DNA of 64,000 bases from Pantoea vagans (GCF_001506165.1 NZ_CP011427.1:1116001-1180000), one strand, 5' to 3'. Numbered from the stretch's first letter, positions 9,406 to 19,057 are shown. Numbers and translations: made by a program. The notes: a model not told the origin generated them from the sequence alone.

Positions 9406-10203
9406 ATGGATTTCTTCGTTGTAAGCCCACTCGTGCTGGGCGTGCTATTTCTGGTTGCGGTGCTGGCGGCGTTTATTGACTCCATCGCCGGTGGCGGTGG
9501 TTTGCTCACCGTTCCCTCGTTACTGGCTGCCGGGCTCTCACCGGCGCAGGCGTTAGCCACCAATAAATTACAGTCAGTAGGCGGTTCTTTCTCTGCCAGC
9601 CTCTACTTTGTGCGTCGCGGCGCGGTGAAACTGCGTGAACAGCGGCTCAATATCGCCATGACCTTTATTGGCGCGGTCTGCGGCACGGTATTGATTCAAC
9701 ACATCCAGGCCGATGTGTTGCGCCAGATTCTGCCTATTCTGTTGATCAGCATCGGCTTATGGTTCCTGCTGATGCCACGCTTGGGTGAATCCGATCGTGA
9801 ACATCGTCTGCAAGGTTTCGCCTATGCGCTGGTGGGCGGCGGCTGTGTGGGATTCTACGACGGCTTTTTCGGGCCGGGCGCCGGTTCATTCTATGCATTG
9901 GCGTTTGTGACACTGTGCGGATTCAATCTGGCAAAAGCCACTGCCCACGCCAAAGTCTTAAATTTCACTTCCAACTTTGCGAGCCTACTGTTCTTTATGT
10001 TCGGCGGGAAAGTGGTGTGGGGCACCGGCGCGATCATGCTGATTGGCGCGTTTTGTGGTGCGCGCCTTGGCGCAAGGCTGGTGCTGAGCCGCGGTCAGAA
10101 ACTTATACGCCCGATGGTGGTCACCGTCTCCGCAGTGATGAGCGCTAAACTGTTATGGGATAGTCACGGCAGCGCGCTGCTGGCGTGGATGGCGACCCTG
10201 TGA
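9406..10203 (+). CDS. yfcA: TauE/SafE family (TSUP) membrane transporter YfcA
   Basis: Inner-membrane protein of the TauE/SafE family (265 residues; E. coli YfcA about 269), a family linked to export or uptake of sulfur-containing anions. The substrate of YfcA itself is unknown. The sequence shows about eight hydrophobic segments and the two family repeats: GLLTVPSLLAAGLSPAQALATNKLQ near residue 30 and GFYDGFFGPGAGSFYALAFV plus AKATAHAKVLNFTSNFASL in the second half. The start ATG follows an AT-rich stretch; the ribosome site is weak (GAGAC). Confidence 0.92.
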   Translation: MDFFVVSPLVLGVLFLVAVLAAFIDSIAGGGGLLTVPSLLAAGLSPAQALATNKLQSVGGSFSASLYFVRRGAVKLREQRLNIAMTFIGAVCGTVLIQHIQADVLRQILPILLISIGLWFLLMPRLGESDREHRLQGFAYALVGGGCVGFYDGFFGPGAGSFYALAFVTLCGFNLAKATAHAKVLNFTSNFASLLFFMFGGKVVWGTGAIMLIGAFCGARLGARLVLSRGQKLIRPMVVTVSAVMSAKLLWDSHGSALLAWMATL

Positions 10204-10270
10204 ACCAACACTCGTCAAGACCGGCTACCAATGCGACAATGGCTACAGTTTTTTTAAAGATTAAAATATT

Positions 10271-10816
10271 ATGAGTACAGAACATCATTATCAGCAGCTG
10301 GTGGATATCTTTGATGGCTGCTTTGTTGAAGACTTTCAGACCCGTCTAATTAAAGGCGACGACGAACCTATTTATCTTCCAGCGGATGAGGAATCGCCGT
10401 GGAACCGCGTGGTGTTTGCCCATGGCTTCTATGCCAGCGCACTCCACGAGATTTCCCACTGGTGTATTGCGGGTGAAGCTCGTCGTAAGTTGGTGGATTT
10501 TGGTTACTGGTATTGCCCAGACGGACGTGATGCGCAGACGCAGAGCCAGTTCGAGTCGGTGGAAGTGAAACCACAGGCGCTGGAGTGGTTATTCTGTGTT
10601 GCGGCGGGCTTTCCCTTCAATGTCAGCTGTGACAACCTCGAAGGGGATTGTGAGCCGGATCGCATCGCGTTTCAGCGTAAGGTCCATGCTCAGGTCATGC
10701 ACTATTTTGAGCAGGGCATCCCGGCACGTCCGGCGCGTTTTATTGATGCGTTAGCCAGCTATTACGGTACGCCTGCGCTGACGGCGGCACATTTTCCCTG
10801 GCCGGAAGATCTGTGA
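10271..10816 (+). CDS. epmC: Elongation factor P hydroxylase EpmC
   Basis: EpmC (YfcM) hydroxylates the beta-lysylated lysine of translation factor EF-P, the last step of the EpmA/EpmB/EpmC modification. The 181 residues match E. coli in length and pattern. A metal-binding HEISHW motif lies near residue 60 (YASALHEISHWCIAGEARR), followed by DFGYWYCPDGR and a conserved QFESVEVKPQALEW. EpmA and EpmB are encoded elsewhere. It is followed 31 bp later by yfcL, probably in one transcript. Confidence 0.93.
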   Translation: MSTEHHYQQLVDIFDGCFVEDFQTRLIKGDDEPIYLPADEESPWNRVVFAHGFYASALHEISHWCIAGEARRKLVDFGYWYCPDGRDAQTQSQFESVEVKPQALEWLFCVAAGFPFNVSCDNLEGDCEPDRIAFQRKVHAQVMHYFEQGIPARPARFIDALASYYGTPALTAAHFPWPEDL

Positions 10817-10847
10817 TTCGTCTGGCGACTAATAAAGGATAGAAAAG

Positions 10848-11129
10848 ATGATCGTAGAATTTGAATCACGCATTCTGGCTCTGATTGACGATATGGTCGA
10901 TCATGCCAGCGACGACGAGCTGTTTGCCGGTGGCTATCTGCGTGGTCATCTGACCCTGGCGGTGGCTGAGATTGAAATCAGCGGCGAACATACCCCTGAA
11001 GCCCTGCAAATTCACGTTACCAATAGCCTGCAAAAAGCGATTGCGGCAGGCGAGTTGTCACCACGCGATCAAGCGCTGGTGATAGGGATGTGGGACAACT
11101 TATTCCTGCAGGCGCGCCAGCCTGCATAA
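10848..11129 (+). CDS. yfcL: YfcL family small protein
   Basis: Acidic 93-residue protein of unknown function, nearly identical in pattern to E. coli YfcL ([32 protein letters not shown]). It is predicted cytoplasmic and mostly helical, without signal peptide or membrane segment. AAGGA lies 12 bases upstream of the ATG. It is always placed between epmC and mnmC, both acting on translation components, which suggests but does not prove a translation-linked role. Confidence 0.88.
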   Translation: MIVEFESRILALIDDMVDHASDDELFAGGYLRGHLTLAVAEIEISGEHTPEALQIHVTNSLQKAIAAGELSPRDQALVIGMWDNLFLQARQPA

Positions 11130-11132
11130 ACA

Positions 11133-11156
11133 AACGGGGCGATTACTCGCCCCGTT
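11133..11156. terminator. Bidirectional terminator between yfcL and mnmC
   Basis: A 10-bp perfect stem, AACGGGGCGA (11133-11142) with TCGCCCCGTT (11147-11156), and a TTAC loop. It starts 4 bases after the yfcL stop and ends 4 bases before the mnmC stop, so it can end both convergent transcripts, although the U-tracts are short. Confidence 0.75.
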
Positions 11157-11159
11157 CGG

Positions 11160-13172
11160 TTACCGCCCGGCTTTTTTTCCTTTCAGCAGTTTCCTCACCC
11201 AGTAGCGATTGGGATTCATCGCCGCCAGCGTCGCCGCATCCAGCGGTTGGGGTTCGCCACTCATCTGCGCAGCCAGCACTTCTGCGGCCAGCGGTGCGCT
11301 GCATAAACCGCGCGAACCTAACGCCCCTAGCACAAACAACCCGGTATGCACTGGCGCTTCAGTGATGGTGTAACCCTGTGCACGCTGCTCAGGCAGGTTG
11401 GCATACTGCGCAAGGGTGGCGGGGTAATCGGGCGCGCTGCCACTCATCGGCAAATGGTCACGTGTGGCACAGCGCACACCGACACGCGCCTCGTTATCAC
11501 GGATATCCACCAGCAACGGCCAGTCAGCATCGGGTAAACAGTTAATCAGTCGCTGACGATTTTCCTGCTGATCGTCAGCGCGGAAGGTGGTGGCGGTATC
11601 ACCACGATGATAGCTGGCACCGATACAGTGGGTATTAAAATCAGGGCTGACCGGCGTGAGATAGCCGTCGTAGCACAGCACGGTTTTTAACGCGGCCAAG
11701 GCGGAATGGGTCGGCACGTGGCTCACCTGACCTGACACGGCATACACTGGCAGTTCTTTGCTCTGTTCCATCTCCAGTAGCGCATGTCCATTCGCCAATA
11801 CCACTTGCTGATGTTTGACCGCCGGTTGCTCGCTGAACTGCAACGTCCAGCCATCCTCTGCACGCTCCATCTTTGTGACCTGATGCAGCCAGTGCACGCG
11901 TAAGCCCAGTGTTTGCGCATGTTCAAGCAAATTGCTGGTGAGTTGAGAAGGAGAGAGCCAGCCGCCTTGCGGGTAGAAAATACCGCCACTTCCGGTCGCC
12001 ACCCCTGCCAGTTGTTCCGCTTCTTCTTTAGTCACTCCCCGCGCGACTTCCTGTGGCAGTGCCATCTGCAGCATCTGCGCAATTTTCTCTGCGCTTTTAC
12101 TGTCCCAGCCAAGTTGCAACACGCCGCTCCAGTCATGCTCAAACATCACCGGCAGTTGATCGTACAAACGGCGGGCAAAGGTGAACGCAGCAGGGAAGAA
12201 GGTGGCAAGAGCTGGATCATGTTGATTGAGCAGCGGATAGAGTGCTCCCTGACGATTACCCGAAGCGCCCAAAGCGGGAGCCGCATCTGCGCAATAAAGG
12301 GTCACTTTCCAGCCTCGGCGTAACAGCGCTAGAGCTAACACGGCGCTGGCGACACCCCCGCCAATCAGCGCGGCCTCCTGGCTGTTAGCCGCAGGGCGGG
12401 CGTACCACGGCTGGCTGTGGGGCAGGGGAATGCTCTGATCCATCACCCCGGTTAACATTTCACGTTTGTGGCCAAACCCTTTGCGTTTGGCCACGGTGAA
12501 ACCCGCTTCCTGCAACCCACGCCGCACGAAACCGGCTGCTGTAAATGTCGCCAGTGTCCCACCCGGTCGGGCGAGGCGCGCCATGGCAGCGAACAGCTCG
12601 GGGGTCCACATCTCAGGGTTTTTTGCCGGTGCGAAGCCATCTAAAAACCACGCGTCAACTTGCCCATTAAGACTGTCATCAAAGGTATTAATTAGCGCGT
12701 TAATATCTCCGAGCCAGAGATCGAGCGTGACTTTACCGCCGTTGAACAATATGCGCTGGCAACCCGGTAACGCTTGTGGCCATTGCTGTTGTAGCTGTTC
12801 GGCCCAAGGCGCCAGCTCAGGCCAGTGTGCATGGGCAGCCACGAGATCGCTTTGCGTGAGTGGGAATTTTTCGCAGCTAATAAAGTGCAGGCGCTTCAGT
12901 GTGGCATCTGGATGCGCGTGGCAGAAGCGGTCAAAGGCTTGCCACAGGGTCAAAAAGTTAAGACCAGTCCCAAAACCGCTTTCGGCGACAATAAAAATAT
13001 CGCGCAAATGTTCGGCAAAACGGAGTGGAATCTGGTTGCCATCAAGGAACACATAGCGCGTCTCTTCCAGCCCGTTGTCGTTGGAGAAGTAGACGTCGTC
13101 GAATGCTCGGGAAACAGGTGTACCCTGATCATTCCAGTTTAATTGCGCGTGTTCAACCGGGGATAACTTCAC
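11160..13172 (-). CDS. mnmC: Bifunctional tRNA (mnm5s2U34) biosynthesis protein MnmC
   Basis: Two-domain enzyme finishing the wobble-uridine modification mnm5s2U34. The C-terminal FAD domain removes the carboxymethyl group from cmnm5s2U and the N-terminal domain then methylates nm5s2U with SAM. The N-terminal domain shows [20 protein letters not shown] (SAM loop) and [17 protein letters not shown]; the oxidase domain begins near residue 265 with [22 protein letters not shown] (FAD dinucleotide loop) and ends with [22 protein letters not shown] chose the GTG at 13172 because its start [13 protein letters not shown] is the same distance from TPVSR as in E. coli; a GTG at 13223 or ATG at 13298 is possible. 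No start has a strong ribosome site. Confidence 0.93.
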   Translation of the reverse strand: MKLSPVEHAQLNWNDQGTPVSRAFDDVYFSNDNGLEETRYVFLDGNQIPLRFAEHLRDIFIVAESGFGTGLNFLTLWQAFDRFCHAHPDATLKRLHFISCEKFPLTQSDLVAAHAHWPELAPWAEQLQQQWPQALPGCQRILFNGGKVTLDLWLGDINALINTFDDSLNGQVDAWFLDGFAPAKNPEMWTPELFAAMARLARPGGTLATFTAAGFVRRGLQEAGFTVAKRKGFGHKREMLTGVMDQSIPLPHSQPWYARPAANSQEAALIGGGVASAVLALALLRRGWKVTLYCADAAPALGASGNRQGALYPLLNQHDPALATFFPAAFTFARRLYDQLPVMFEHDWSGVLQLGWDSKSAEKIAQMLQMALPQEVARGVTKEEAEQLAGVATGSGGIFYPQGGWLSPSQLTSNLLEHAQTLGLRVHWLHQVTKMERAEDGWTLQFSEQPAVKHQQVVLANGHALLEMEQSKELPVYAVSGQVSHVPTHSALAALKTVLCYDGYLTPVSPDFNTHCIGASYHRGDTATTFRADDQQENRQRLINCLPDADWPLLVDIRDNEARVGVRCATRDHLPMSGSAPDYPATLAQYANLPEQRAQGYTITEAPVHTGLFVLGALGSRGLCSAPLAAEVLAAQMSGEPQPLDAATLAAMNPNRYWVRKLLKGKKAGR

Positions 13173-13248
13173 GGGAAAGGCTCGTTTTTCAGGCAGTGGC
13201 GCGATTTTAGCGAGTGTGGTCACATGACGCAAATTTACAAAAGGAAAT

Positions 13249-13289
13249 GGCTGATCGGACTTGTTCGGCTTACAACTGTAAGCTAGAGT
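13249..13289 (+). promoter_or_regulatory. fabB promoter with adjacent FadR and FabR sites
   Basis: A FadR-like 17-mer, GGCTGATCGGACTTGTT, occupies 13249-13265. TTGTTC (13261-13266) and TAGAGT (13284-13289) are 17 bp apart and form a plausible -35/-10 pair. The spacer is filled by the inverted repeat GGCTTACAACTGTAAGCT (13267-13284), which resembles the FabR box. The layout agrees with E. coli fabB: FadR activating from the -35 side and FabR repressing within the promoter. Binding is inferred. Confidence 0.75.
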
Positions 13290-13327
13290 GCACGTCAATC
13301 CAAAAGAAGTGGAATGAGGACTATTGA

Positions 13328-14548
13328 ATGAAACGTGCAGTGATTACTGGCCTGGGTATTGTTTCCAGCATTGGTAATAACCAGCAAGAAGTGCTGGCTT
13401 CTCTGCGTGAAGGCCGTTCCGGGATCACTTTCTCTGAAGAGATGAGAGATATCGGTATGCGCAGCCACGTATGGGGCAACGTCAAACTGGATACCAACGG
13501 GCTCATCGATCGCAAAATCGTGCGTTTCATGAGTGATGCTTCAATCTACGCTTATCTGTCCATGGCTGAAGCCATCCAGGATTCCGGTCTGACTGATGAG
13601 CAGTATCAGAACAACCCACGTGTGGGTCTGATTGCCGGTTCAGGCGGTGGTTCTCCGCGTTACCAGGTATTCGGTGCTGATGCGATGCGCGGTCCACGCG
13701 GTCTGAAAGCGGTCGGTCCTTATGTGGTGACCAAAGCCATGGGTTCTGGTGTGTCAGCTTGCCTGGCCACGCCGTTCAAAATCCACGGTGTGAACTACTC
13801 GATCAGCTCTGCTTGTGCGACTTCCGCACACTGTATTGGTAATGCCGTTGAGCAGATCCAACTGGGCAAACAGGACATCGTGTTTGCTGGCGGCGGCGAA
13901 GAGCTGAGCTGGGAAATGGCCTGTGAGTTCGATGCGATGGGCGCACTGTCCACCAAATACAACGAAACGCCAGAAAAAGCGTCACGTACTTACGATGCAA
14001 ACCGTGATGGTTTCGTGATCGCTGGCGGCGGCGGTATGGTTGTTGTTGAAGAGCTGGAACATGCTCTGGCGCGTGGCGCACACATCTATGCAGAAATCGT
14101 GGGCTACGGCGCGACCTCTGACGGTGCGGACATGGTTGCTCCTTCAGGCGAAGGCGCAGTGCGCTGCATGAAGATGGCGATGCAGGGTGTTGATACCCCA
14201 ATCGATTACCTCAACACCCACGGCACTTCCACGCCAGTCGGCGATGTGAAAGAGCTGGGTGCGATTCGCGAAGTGTTCGGTGACAACTCTCCGTACATCT
14301 CTGCCACCAAAGCCATGACCGGTCACTCACTGGGTGCGGCGGGCGTGCAGGAAGCCATCTACACCCTGTTAATGCTGGAACACAGCTTCATCGCGCCAAG
14401 CATCAACATCGAAGAGATTGATGAAGCCGGTAAGGGCCTGAACATCGTGACTCAGCCAACTGAAAAAGTGCTGACCACCGTGATGTCCAACAGCTTCGGT
14501 TTCGGTGGCACTAACGCCACGCTGACGATGCGTAAACTGCCAGCATAA
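13328..14548 (+). CDS. fabB: Beta-ketoacyl-ACP synthase I FabB
   Basis: Condensing enzyme of fatty-acid elongation, essential for unsaturated fatty acids: it joins malonyl-ACP to acyl-ACP with loss of CO2. The 406 residues have the Cys-His-His triad of the family: Cys163 in [11 protein letters not shown], the histidine of [11 protein letters not shown] (about 298) and that of [11 protein letters not shown] (about 333). The GFGGTNATL glycine-rich end is intact. It is preceded by FadR and FabR sites, so expression should follow the supply of acyl-CoA and the balance of unsaturated lipid. Confidence 0.98.
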   Translation: MKRAVITGLGIVSSIGNNQQEVLASLREGRSGITFSEEMRDIGMRSHVWGNVKLDTNGLIDRKIVRFMSDASIYAYLSMAEAIQDSGLTDEQYQNNPRVGLIAGSGGGSPRYQVFGADAMRGPRGLKAVGPYVVTKAMGSGVSACLATPFKIHGVNYSISSACATSAHCIGNAVEQIQLGKQDIVFAGGGEELSWEMACEFDAMGALSTKYNETPEKASRTYDANRDGFVIAGGGGMVVVEELEHALARGAHIYAEIVGYGATSDGADMVAPSGEGAVRCMKMAMQGVDTPIDYLNTHGTSTPVGDVKELGAIREVFGDNSPYISATKAMTGHSLGAAGVQEAIYTLLMLEHSFIAPSINIEEIDEAGKGLNIVTQPTEKVLTTVMSNSFGFGGTNATLTMRKLPA

Positions 14549-14549
14549 A

Positions 14550-14604
14550 ATACTCGTCATATTTCGACCTGCAGCCTGCCTGCGAGTTGAAGTATTTCGT
14601 GCAT
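14550..14604. repeat. Degenerate inverted repeat after fabB
   Basis: Two arms of about 30 bases (left beginning ATACTCGTCATATTTCGACC, right ending GAAGTATTTCGTGCAT) pair at roughly two thirds of positions. The left arm resembles the left end of the 196-bp element at 48577 (TATACCCGTCATACTTCGAA). It is probably a decayed copy of that repeat family. Confidence 0.45.
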
Positions 14605-14618
14605 AACATGCTCAGTAT

Positions 14619-14651
14619 CAAGGGCCGGTCAATCCGGCCCTTGTTGTTTTT
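14619..14651 (+). terminator. Intrinsic terminator of fabB
   Basis: CAAGGGCCGG (14619-14628) and CCGGCCCTTG (14634-14643) form a perfect 10-bp stem with a TCAAT loop, followed by TTGTTTTT. It lies 70 bp after the fabB stop. Confidence 0.88.
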
Positions 14652-14719
14652 GACATTTATCCCCTCGCTTGCCTACACTCTTCGTTCTTACCTGAAACAA
14701 AATAATCGTTTGCGCATAT

Positions 14720-14735
14720 TGTGAATCAAATCACC
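14720..14735. promoter_or_regulatory. CRP-like site upstream of yfcJ
   Basis: TGTGAATCAAATCACC matches TGTGA-N6-TCACA at 9 of 10 defined positions and is centred about 72 bp before the yfcJ start. Cyclic-AMP control of yfcJ is a reasonable inference; nothing else supports it. Confidence 0.4.
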
Positions 14736-14799
14736 CGTTTTTGCTGCGAGCAGCCAACGAACCTATTGCGCACGCCCTGAACAAGGAGTTCATACCATC

Positions 14800-15981
14800 A
14801 TGACCACGGCTGCTGATACGCAGACGCAATCCGTGCTGCCTTTAGGCTGCATCTCTTTTGCGGTATTCCTCACTTATCTTACTGCCGGGTTGGCCTTGCC
14901 GGTGATCCCGCTGTATGTCCATCAGCAGTTGGGCATGAGTAACCTGATGGTCGGCGTGGCGGTGGGGATTCAGTTCTTCGCTACCCTGCTGACGCGCAGC
15001 TTTGCGGGCCGTCGCGCCGATCAGCACGGTGCCAAGCTCACCACACAGCACGGGATGATTGCCATTGCGCTGGTCGGTGTCGCCTATTTGGCGGCGGCAT
15101 TGTTGCCGGTGTCTCCCTGGGCCAAATTTGGTCTGTTAGCGGTTGGGCGCTTATTACTGGGTTTTGGCGAGAGCCTGCTGCTGACCGGCAATCTCACCTG
15201 GGGTATGGGATTGGTTGGAAGCAAACGCTCTGGATTGGTGATGTCGTGGAACGGCATGGCGATTTATGGATCGCTGGCAGCTGGCGCACCGCTTGGCTTA
15301 CTCATCAATCAACACGGCGGTTTTGCGGCGTTGGGTCTTGTGGCGCTTCTGCTTCCTTTGCTCTCGTTGGCGATCAACAGCTGGGTGAGCAAAGTCCCGG
15401 TGGTCGGCGGGGAGCGGCCTTCACTGTTTAGCGTGGTAAAAACCATTTTCCAACCGGGTATGGCGCTGGCACTGCAAGGTACCGGATTCGCGGTCATCGG
15501 CACTTTCACCTCGCTCTACTTTGCCGCTGAGAACTGGGGCAACGCCGGTTTTGCCCTGACGGCATTTGGCTGTGCCTTTGTGCTGGTGCGGGTATTTTTT
15601 GGCGGCTTGCCCGATCGTCACGGTGGCGTGCGCGTGGCGATGGTGTCGCTGTTGGTGGAAACCCTGGGTTTGCTGGTGCTGGCGTGTGCGACCTCTGGCT
15701 GGATGGCGCTGGTCGGCGCGGCACTGACCGGCTGCGGCTGCTCGCTGATCTTCCCGGCATTGGGTGTCGAAGTGATTAAACGCGTCTCCCCGCAGATTCG
15801 CGGCACGGCACTGGGTGGATTCTCCGCCTTTCAGGATATCGCTTATGGTGCCAGCGGTCCGCTCACCGGTCTGCTGGCGACCGCGCTGGGCTATGGCTCA
15901 GTCTATCTGGCCGGTGCCTGCTGCGCGGCATTGGGCATTTTGGTTACCTGGGCGTTTGCGCGTAGCGCGACAACAGCCTGA
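14800..15981 (+). CDS. yfcJ: MFS transporter YfcJ
   Basis: Major facilitator superfamily permease of the YfcJ/YhhS subfamily, 393 residues, 12 predicted membrane segments. The substrate is unknown; the relative YhhS has been linked to arabinose or drug efflux. The N-terminal segment [21 protein letters not shown], the [10 protein letters not shown] loop and [15 protein letters not shown] are family marks. AAGGAG lies 11 bases upstream of the ATG. Its 3' end overlaps by 38 bp the convergent MocR-type regulator. In E. coli yfcJ sits between flk and fabB, so the two genes between it and flk here are an insertion relative to that order. Confidence 0.88.
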   Translation: MTTAADTQTQSVLPLGCISFAVFLTYLTAGLALPVIPLYVHQQLGMSNLMVGVAVGIQFFATLLTRSFAGRRADQHGAKLTTQHGMIAIALVGVAYLAAALLPVSPWAKFGLLAVGRLLLGFGESLLLTGNLTWGMGLVGSKRSGLVMSWNGMAIYGSLAAGAPLGLLINQHGGFAALGLVALLLPLLSLAINSWVSKVPVVGGERPSLFSVVKTIFQPGMALALQGTGFAVIGTFTSLYFAAENWGNAGFALTAFGCAFVLVRVFFGGLPDRHGGVRVAMVSLLVETLGLLVLACATSGWMALVGAALTGCGCSLIFPALGVEVIKRVSPQIRGTALGGFSAFQDIAYGASGPLTGLLATALGYGSVYLAGACCAALGILVTWAFARSATTA

Positions 15982-17380
15982 CCAGCTTATCGCAGGCACT
16001 GACAATCTCGCCGGGCGTCAGTGCCGCAAAGCCGAGCAGCCAGCCGGCTTGTTTTGTATCCCCTGCATATAACGGCGACAGGCGTGGTAACAACAACCCC
16101 ACCTCACTGGCCTGCTGTGTCAATCGTGCTTCATCACCTTGATTCAAAGTGACGGTCAATTGCAGGCCACCGGCCGCATGCCAGGGTGTCAGCCACGGCT
16201 GCAGCCGTGAATGGATTTGATCCAGCAGACGGTCGCGGCGGCTGTGATAGAGCTGGCGCATCAACCGCAGATGGCTGGCAAAATGGCCCTGCTGCATAAA
16301 TTCGGCGGTGATCGCCTGCGGTAACAGTGCGCTGTGTCCATCCATCACGCTGCGTGCACGACCCAGTGCATCCACCAACTGCGGTGGCACTACCATCCAC
16401 GCCAACCGCAATGAGGGGAAAAGCGTTTTGGAAAAGGTGCCAAGGCAGATCACCCGGCTGTCGTTCTCTAACCCCTGAAGCGCCGGGGCTGGACGATCCT
16501 CATAATGAAATTCACTGTCATAATCATCTTCAATCAACCAGCTTTGCTGCTGGCGCGCCCAGGCCAGCCAGTGAAGACGGCGGGCCAGGCTCATCGGCGT
16601 GCCGGTGGGGTAATGATGCGCAGGCGTCAGATAGACCAGTTTGGCATGCCCGCTTAGCGGCACGGCACCTTCGCTATCCAGCGGCATGGCACGGCAGCGC
16701 GCACCCGCAGCCAGAAAGGCATTACGCGCGCCAGGATAGCCGGGCTCTTCCAGCCACACCTCATCATCATTATCGAGAAACATCAAAGCCAACAGCTGCA
16801 ATGCCTGCTGCGAACTGGTCAACATCACCACCTGTTCAGCGGTGCAGCGCACTCCGCGTGACAGGGCCAGATAATCGGCCACCGCCTGACGGAGCGGCGG
16901 GTATCCTAACGGGTCGCCATAACCCATTAACTGACTCCCGAACTGGCGTTGAACACTGTTGCTAATGCGTCGCCATTGTTCATGCGGAAAGGCGCGTAAC
17001 TCCGGTGAACCGGCGGCAAAAGCATAAGGGAAGGGGGGATCCTGGCAACCGCCGGTCACCAGAACGCGATCCCCACGTTGCGAGAAGCGTGGCGAGTCGA
17101 TTGAAGTTGAAGATCTCTGCCGCACCGGCATAGCGATCGACACAAAGGTGCCGCTGCCGGCCCGCCTCTCCAAATAACCTTCACTCTCTAATTGCGCATA
17201 GGCGCTTTCCACTGTGACGCGTGAGAGTGACAAATCCAGTGCCAGCTGGCGGCTGGAGGGTAACTTCTGCTGATGGTGTAAATGGCCATGGGCGATCGCC
17301 TGACGCAGCATATTGCATACACGCTCGCGCAATCCGCCTTGCAACTGTAAGTTAAACAGCGCCAAAAAAGAGAGGCTCAT
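15944..17380 (-). CDS. MocR-type (GntR/aminotransferase fusion) transcriptional regulator
   Basis: A 478-residue fusion of a GntR winged helix (about 13-80: [47 protein letters not shown]) with a fold-type I aminotransferase domain. The PLP lysine is in [17 protein letters not shown], and the aspartate and tyrosine of the cofactor pocket in [16 protein letters not shown]. MocR proteins use the aminotransferase part as a PLP or amino-compound sensor rather than as an enzyme. The gene is divergent from a rhodanese gene with an inverted repeat between them, so that gene is the likely target. PdxR and GabR are relatives, but neither pdxS/T nor gab genes are adjacent, so I give no symbol. Confidence 0.92.
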   Translation of the reverse strand: MSLSFLALFNLQLQGGLRERVCNMLRQAIAHGHLHHQQKLPSSRQLALDLSLSRVTVESAYAQLESEGYLERRAGSGTFVSIAMPVRQRSSTSIDSPRFSQRGDRVLVTGGCQDPPFPYAFAAGSPELRAFPHEQWRRISNSVQRQFGSQLMGYGDPLGYPPLRQAVADYLALSRGVRCTAEQVVMLTSSQQALQLLALMFLDNDDEVWLEEPGYPGARNAFLAAGARCRAMPLDSEGAVPLSGHAKLVYLTPAHHYPTGTPMSLARRLHWLAWARQQQSWLIEDDYDSEFHYEDRPAPALQGLENDSRVICLGTFSKTLFPSLRLAWMVVPPQLVDALGRARSVMDGHSALLPQAITAEFMQQGHFASHLRLMRQLYHSRRDRLLDQIHSRLQPWLTPWHAAGGLQLTVTLNQGDEARLTQQASEVGLLLPRLSPLYAGDTKQAGWLLGFAALTPGEIVSACDKLVRLLSRYAQTPR

Positions 17381-17401
17381 TGTGGTCTTGTCATCATCGA
17401 T

Positions 17402-17429
17402 AAAGTGGTATCAGGTTACAGACCACTTT
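17402..17429. promoter_or_regulatory. Inverted repeat in the MocR/rhodanese divergent promoter
   Basis: AAAGTGGT (17402-17409) and ACCACTTT (17422-17429) are perfect inverted half-sites 12 bp apart. A further GTGGTC lies at 17382-17387 next to the regulator start. Paired and direct half-sites are typical of MocR operators, so this is the best candidate for the binding site controlling both genes. Confidence 0.55.
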
Positions 17430-17466
17430 GCCGTAGACTGAGGGAAAATCACAACAGGAGAATACG

Positions 17467-17910
17467 ATGTCATCGGTATTACATGTTCCCGCAGCCAGCC
17501 CGGCAGAAAGCCTGGCCTATTTGCAGCACAAACTGAGTTATTACACCGATGCCTGGGATCTGGCAGAAGATTTGGCTTTAGGTAATTCGGCAATCGTGGT
17601 GATTGATGCACGCTCCGAGGAGGTTTATCAGGCGGGGCATATCACGGGGGCTATCTCATTTCCCCATCGCACCATGAATGCCGAGTCGACTGCGCAGCTG
17701 GATCGCAGCAAGGTTTACATCACCTATTGCGATGGCATTGGCTGCAATGGATCGACCAAAGCCGCACTGAAACTGGCGTCACTGGGTTTTCAGGTCAAGG
17801 AGCTGATCGGCGGGTTGGATTTCTGGAAGCGCGATGGGCACCCGTTGACGTGGGGCGCGGCACCGGGTGAATGGCCGCAAGCCACTCCCGGCGCACACTG
17901 CGGCTGTTAA
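17467..17910 (+). CDS. Rhodanese-like domain protein
   Basis: Single-domain rhodanese (147 residues), predicted cytoplasmic. The N-terminal part (AESLAYLQHKLSYYTDAWDLAEDL) precedes the rhodanese core: VVIDARSEEVYQAGHITGAISFPH, then the active-site loop TYCDGIGCNGSTKAA and the C-terminal ELIGGLDFWKRDGHPLTW. The first cysteine of CDGIGCN sits where the catalytic cysteine is expected, so sulfur transfer is plausible. The C-terminal AHCGC gives an extra cysteine pair. It is expressed divergently from the MocR-type regulator and ends one base from the convergent flk. Its physiological sulfur donor and acceptor cannot be told from sequence. Confidence 0.88.
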   Translation: MSSVLHVPAASPAESLAYLQHKLSYYTDAWDLAEDLALGNSAIVVIDARSEEVYQAGHITGAISFPHRTMNAESTAQLDRSKVYITYCDGIGCNGSTKAALKLASLGFQVKELIGGLDFWKRDGHPLTWGAAPGEWPQATPGAHCGC

Positions 17911-17925
17911 GTTACAGCAACAGCC
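17902..17925. terminator. Hairpin over the convergent ends of the rhodanese gene and flk
   Basis: GGCTGTT (17902-17908) and AACAGCC (17919-17925) form a 7-bp stem spanning both stop codons of the two convergent genes. It has no clear U-tract, so termination is only possible, not firm. Confidence 0.4.
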
Positions 17926-18943
17926 ACAGCAAAAAGAAAAACAGCGCCAGTCCGAGGATCAATGTTAATGCCGGACGCTGGGCCAACGGTCGCGGCAGCA
18001 TTTCAACCCAAGGTGACCAGATGGGCTGAGGGCGTAATTCGCTGGCGGCGTGCGGTTGCTCCAGCGTCTTCTCTACGCGGCGGCTGAACAGCACATTGAG
18101 CAGATCTTGCGCTTGTGCCGGCGTCAGTACCGTCTGCGGCGTGGCCTGGAAACGCTGCTGGCTGTAGTCCTCCAGCATTCGTTGTTCGTCGTGGGTCAGC
18201 GGCTGTTTCAGCGAGCTTTCCAGCAATTGCAGCGTCGGCGCATGGTGCTGGCTCAGCGTTTGACGCACCTGAAGATACTGGGTCAGCAGTGGGAAGTGGC
18301 GTGAGGGAATGGGATCGCCACTTTTTAGATTGACCAGTTTTAAGGTATCAGCCAGCAGTTTGACTGGCGACTCGCCGGTGGTCGCGGCAAGGCGTGTGAC
18401 CTGCTGATTGAGTGACTGCTGTTCGGCCGGCAGCAAGGTGCGATCCGAGACGCGCGTCTGCTGAGGCTGTGGGATCGCCATCTGGCCATTTTGCAGCATC
18501 GTCAACACCTGACGCAGTTGATCCTGCGACAGCGCACTTAACACAGTTTGGTTAAATTGCTGGCGAATGAAGTCACTGACGGCCTGACGATTATTGCCCT
18601 GCGGCAGTTTTTCTAACAGCTGCTGCAATAACTGGCGCGTGGCCAGGCTGTTCTGCACCTGCGTTAAACGTCCATTCAGATGCTGTTCAGCGGCAGGGAA
18701 ATGACGCGATTGCAGTTCTGCATCGTTCTTCACGCCCACTTCGTGGCGCACGCCTGCCCACAGCTCCGGCGCTTTCAGTGTGCTGAGAGACATGATGCGA
18801 ACAATCAGACGTTCCAGCGTCGTGCGCTGAGCAGGGGAGAGAGGCTGTTCGCCCGCCGGTCCGCCAGGACGTGTTGGGCCAGTTGCGTTAGTGAGCGTTG
18901 AACGATCGCCCGCAGGCACACCGGGACCGCTGAGAGGTTGCAT
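17912..18943 (-). CDS. flk: Flagellar regulator Flk (RflH)
   Basis: Inner-membrane-anchored protein that in Salmonella and E. coli prevents premature export of the anti-sigma factor FlgM and couples flagellar gene expression to ring assembly. The 343 residues match the family: ERLIVRIMSLSTLKAPELWAGV, RHFPAAEQHLNGRLTQVQ, QGNNRQAVSDFIRQQF, AIPQPQQ, and TPQTVLTPAQAQDLLN. A single C-terminal membrane segment (ALTLILGLALFFFLLWLLL) fits the tail-anchored topology. The start is the ATG at 18943, with AAGGA upstream; the longer frame to 19009 is unlikely. Its synteny near pdxB and yfcJ agrees with E. coli. Confidence 0.88.
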   Translation of the reverse strand: MQPLSGPGVPAGDRSTLTNATGPTRPGGPAGEQPLSPAQRTTLERLIVRIMSLSTLKAPELWAGVRHEVGVKNDAELQSRHFPAAEQHLNGRLTQVQNSLATRQLLQQLLEKLPQGNNRQAVSDFIRQQFNQTVLSALSQDQLRQVLTMLQNGQMAIPQPQQTRVSDRTLLPAEQQSLNQQVTRLAATTGESPVKLLADTLKLVNLKSGDPIPSRHFPLLTQYLQVRQTLSQHHAPTLQLLESSLKQPLTHDEQRMLEDYSQQRFQATPQTVLTPAQAQDLLNVLFSRRVEKTLEQPHAASELRPQPIWSPWVEMLPRPLAQRPALTLILGLALFFFLLWLLL

Positions 18944-19004
18944 GGCGGAATCCTTGAAAAACGAGGTCAGATCCGGGTGCGCCGGAAAAAAGAGGCCATA
19001 TGAT

Positions 19005-19035
19005 AACAAAAGCCCCCGGGAAATCCACGGGGGCT
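19005..19035 (-). terminator. Terminator of the EamA transporter gene
   Basis: AGCCCCCG (19011-19018) and CGGGGGCT (19028-19035) form an 8-bp stem; on the minus strand it is followed by TTTTGTT. It lies 23 bp downstream of the transporter stop and also separates it from flk. Confidence 0.75.
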
Positions 19036-19057
19036 GCGGCCTTTCAGGACAATAAAA

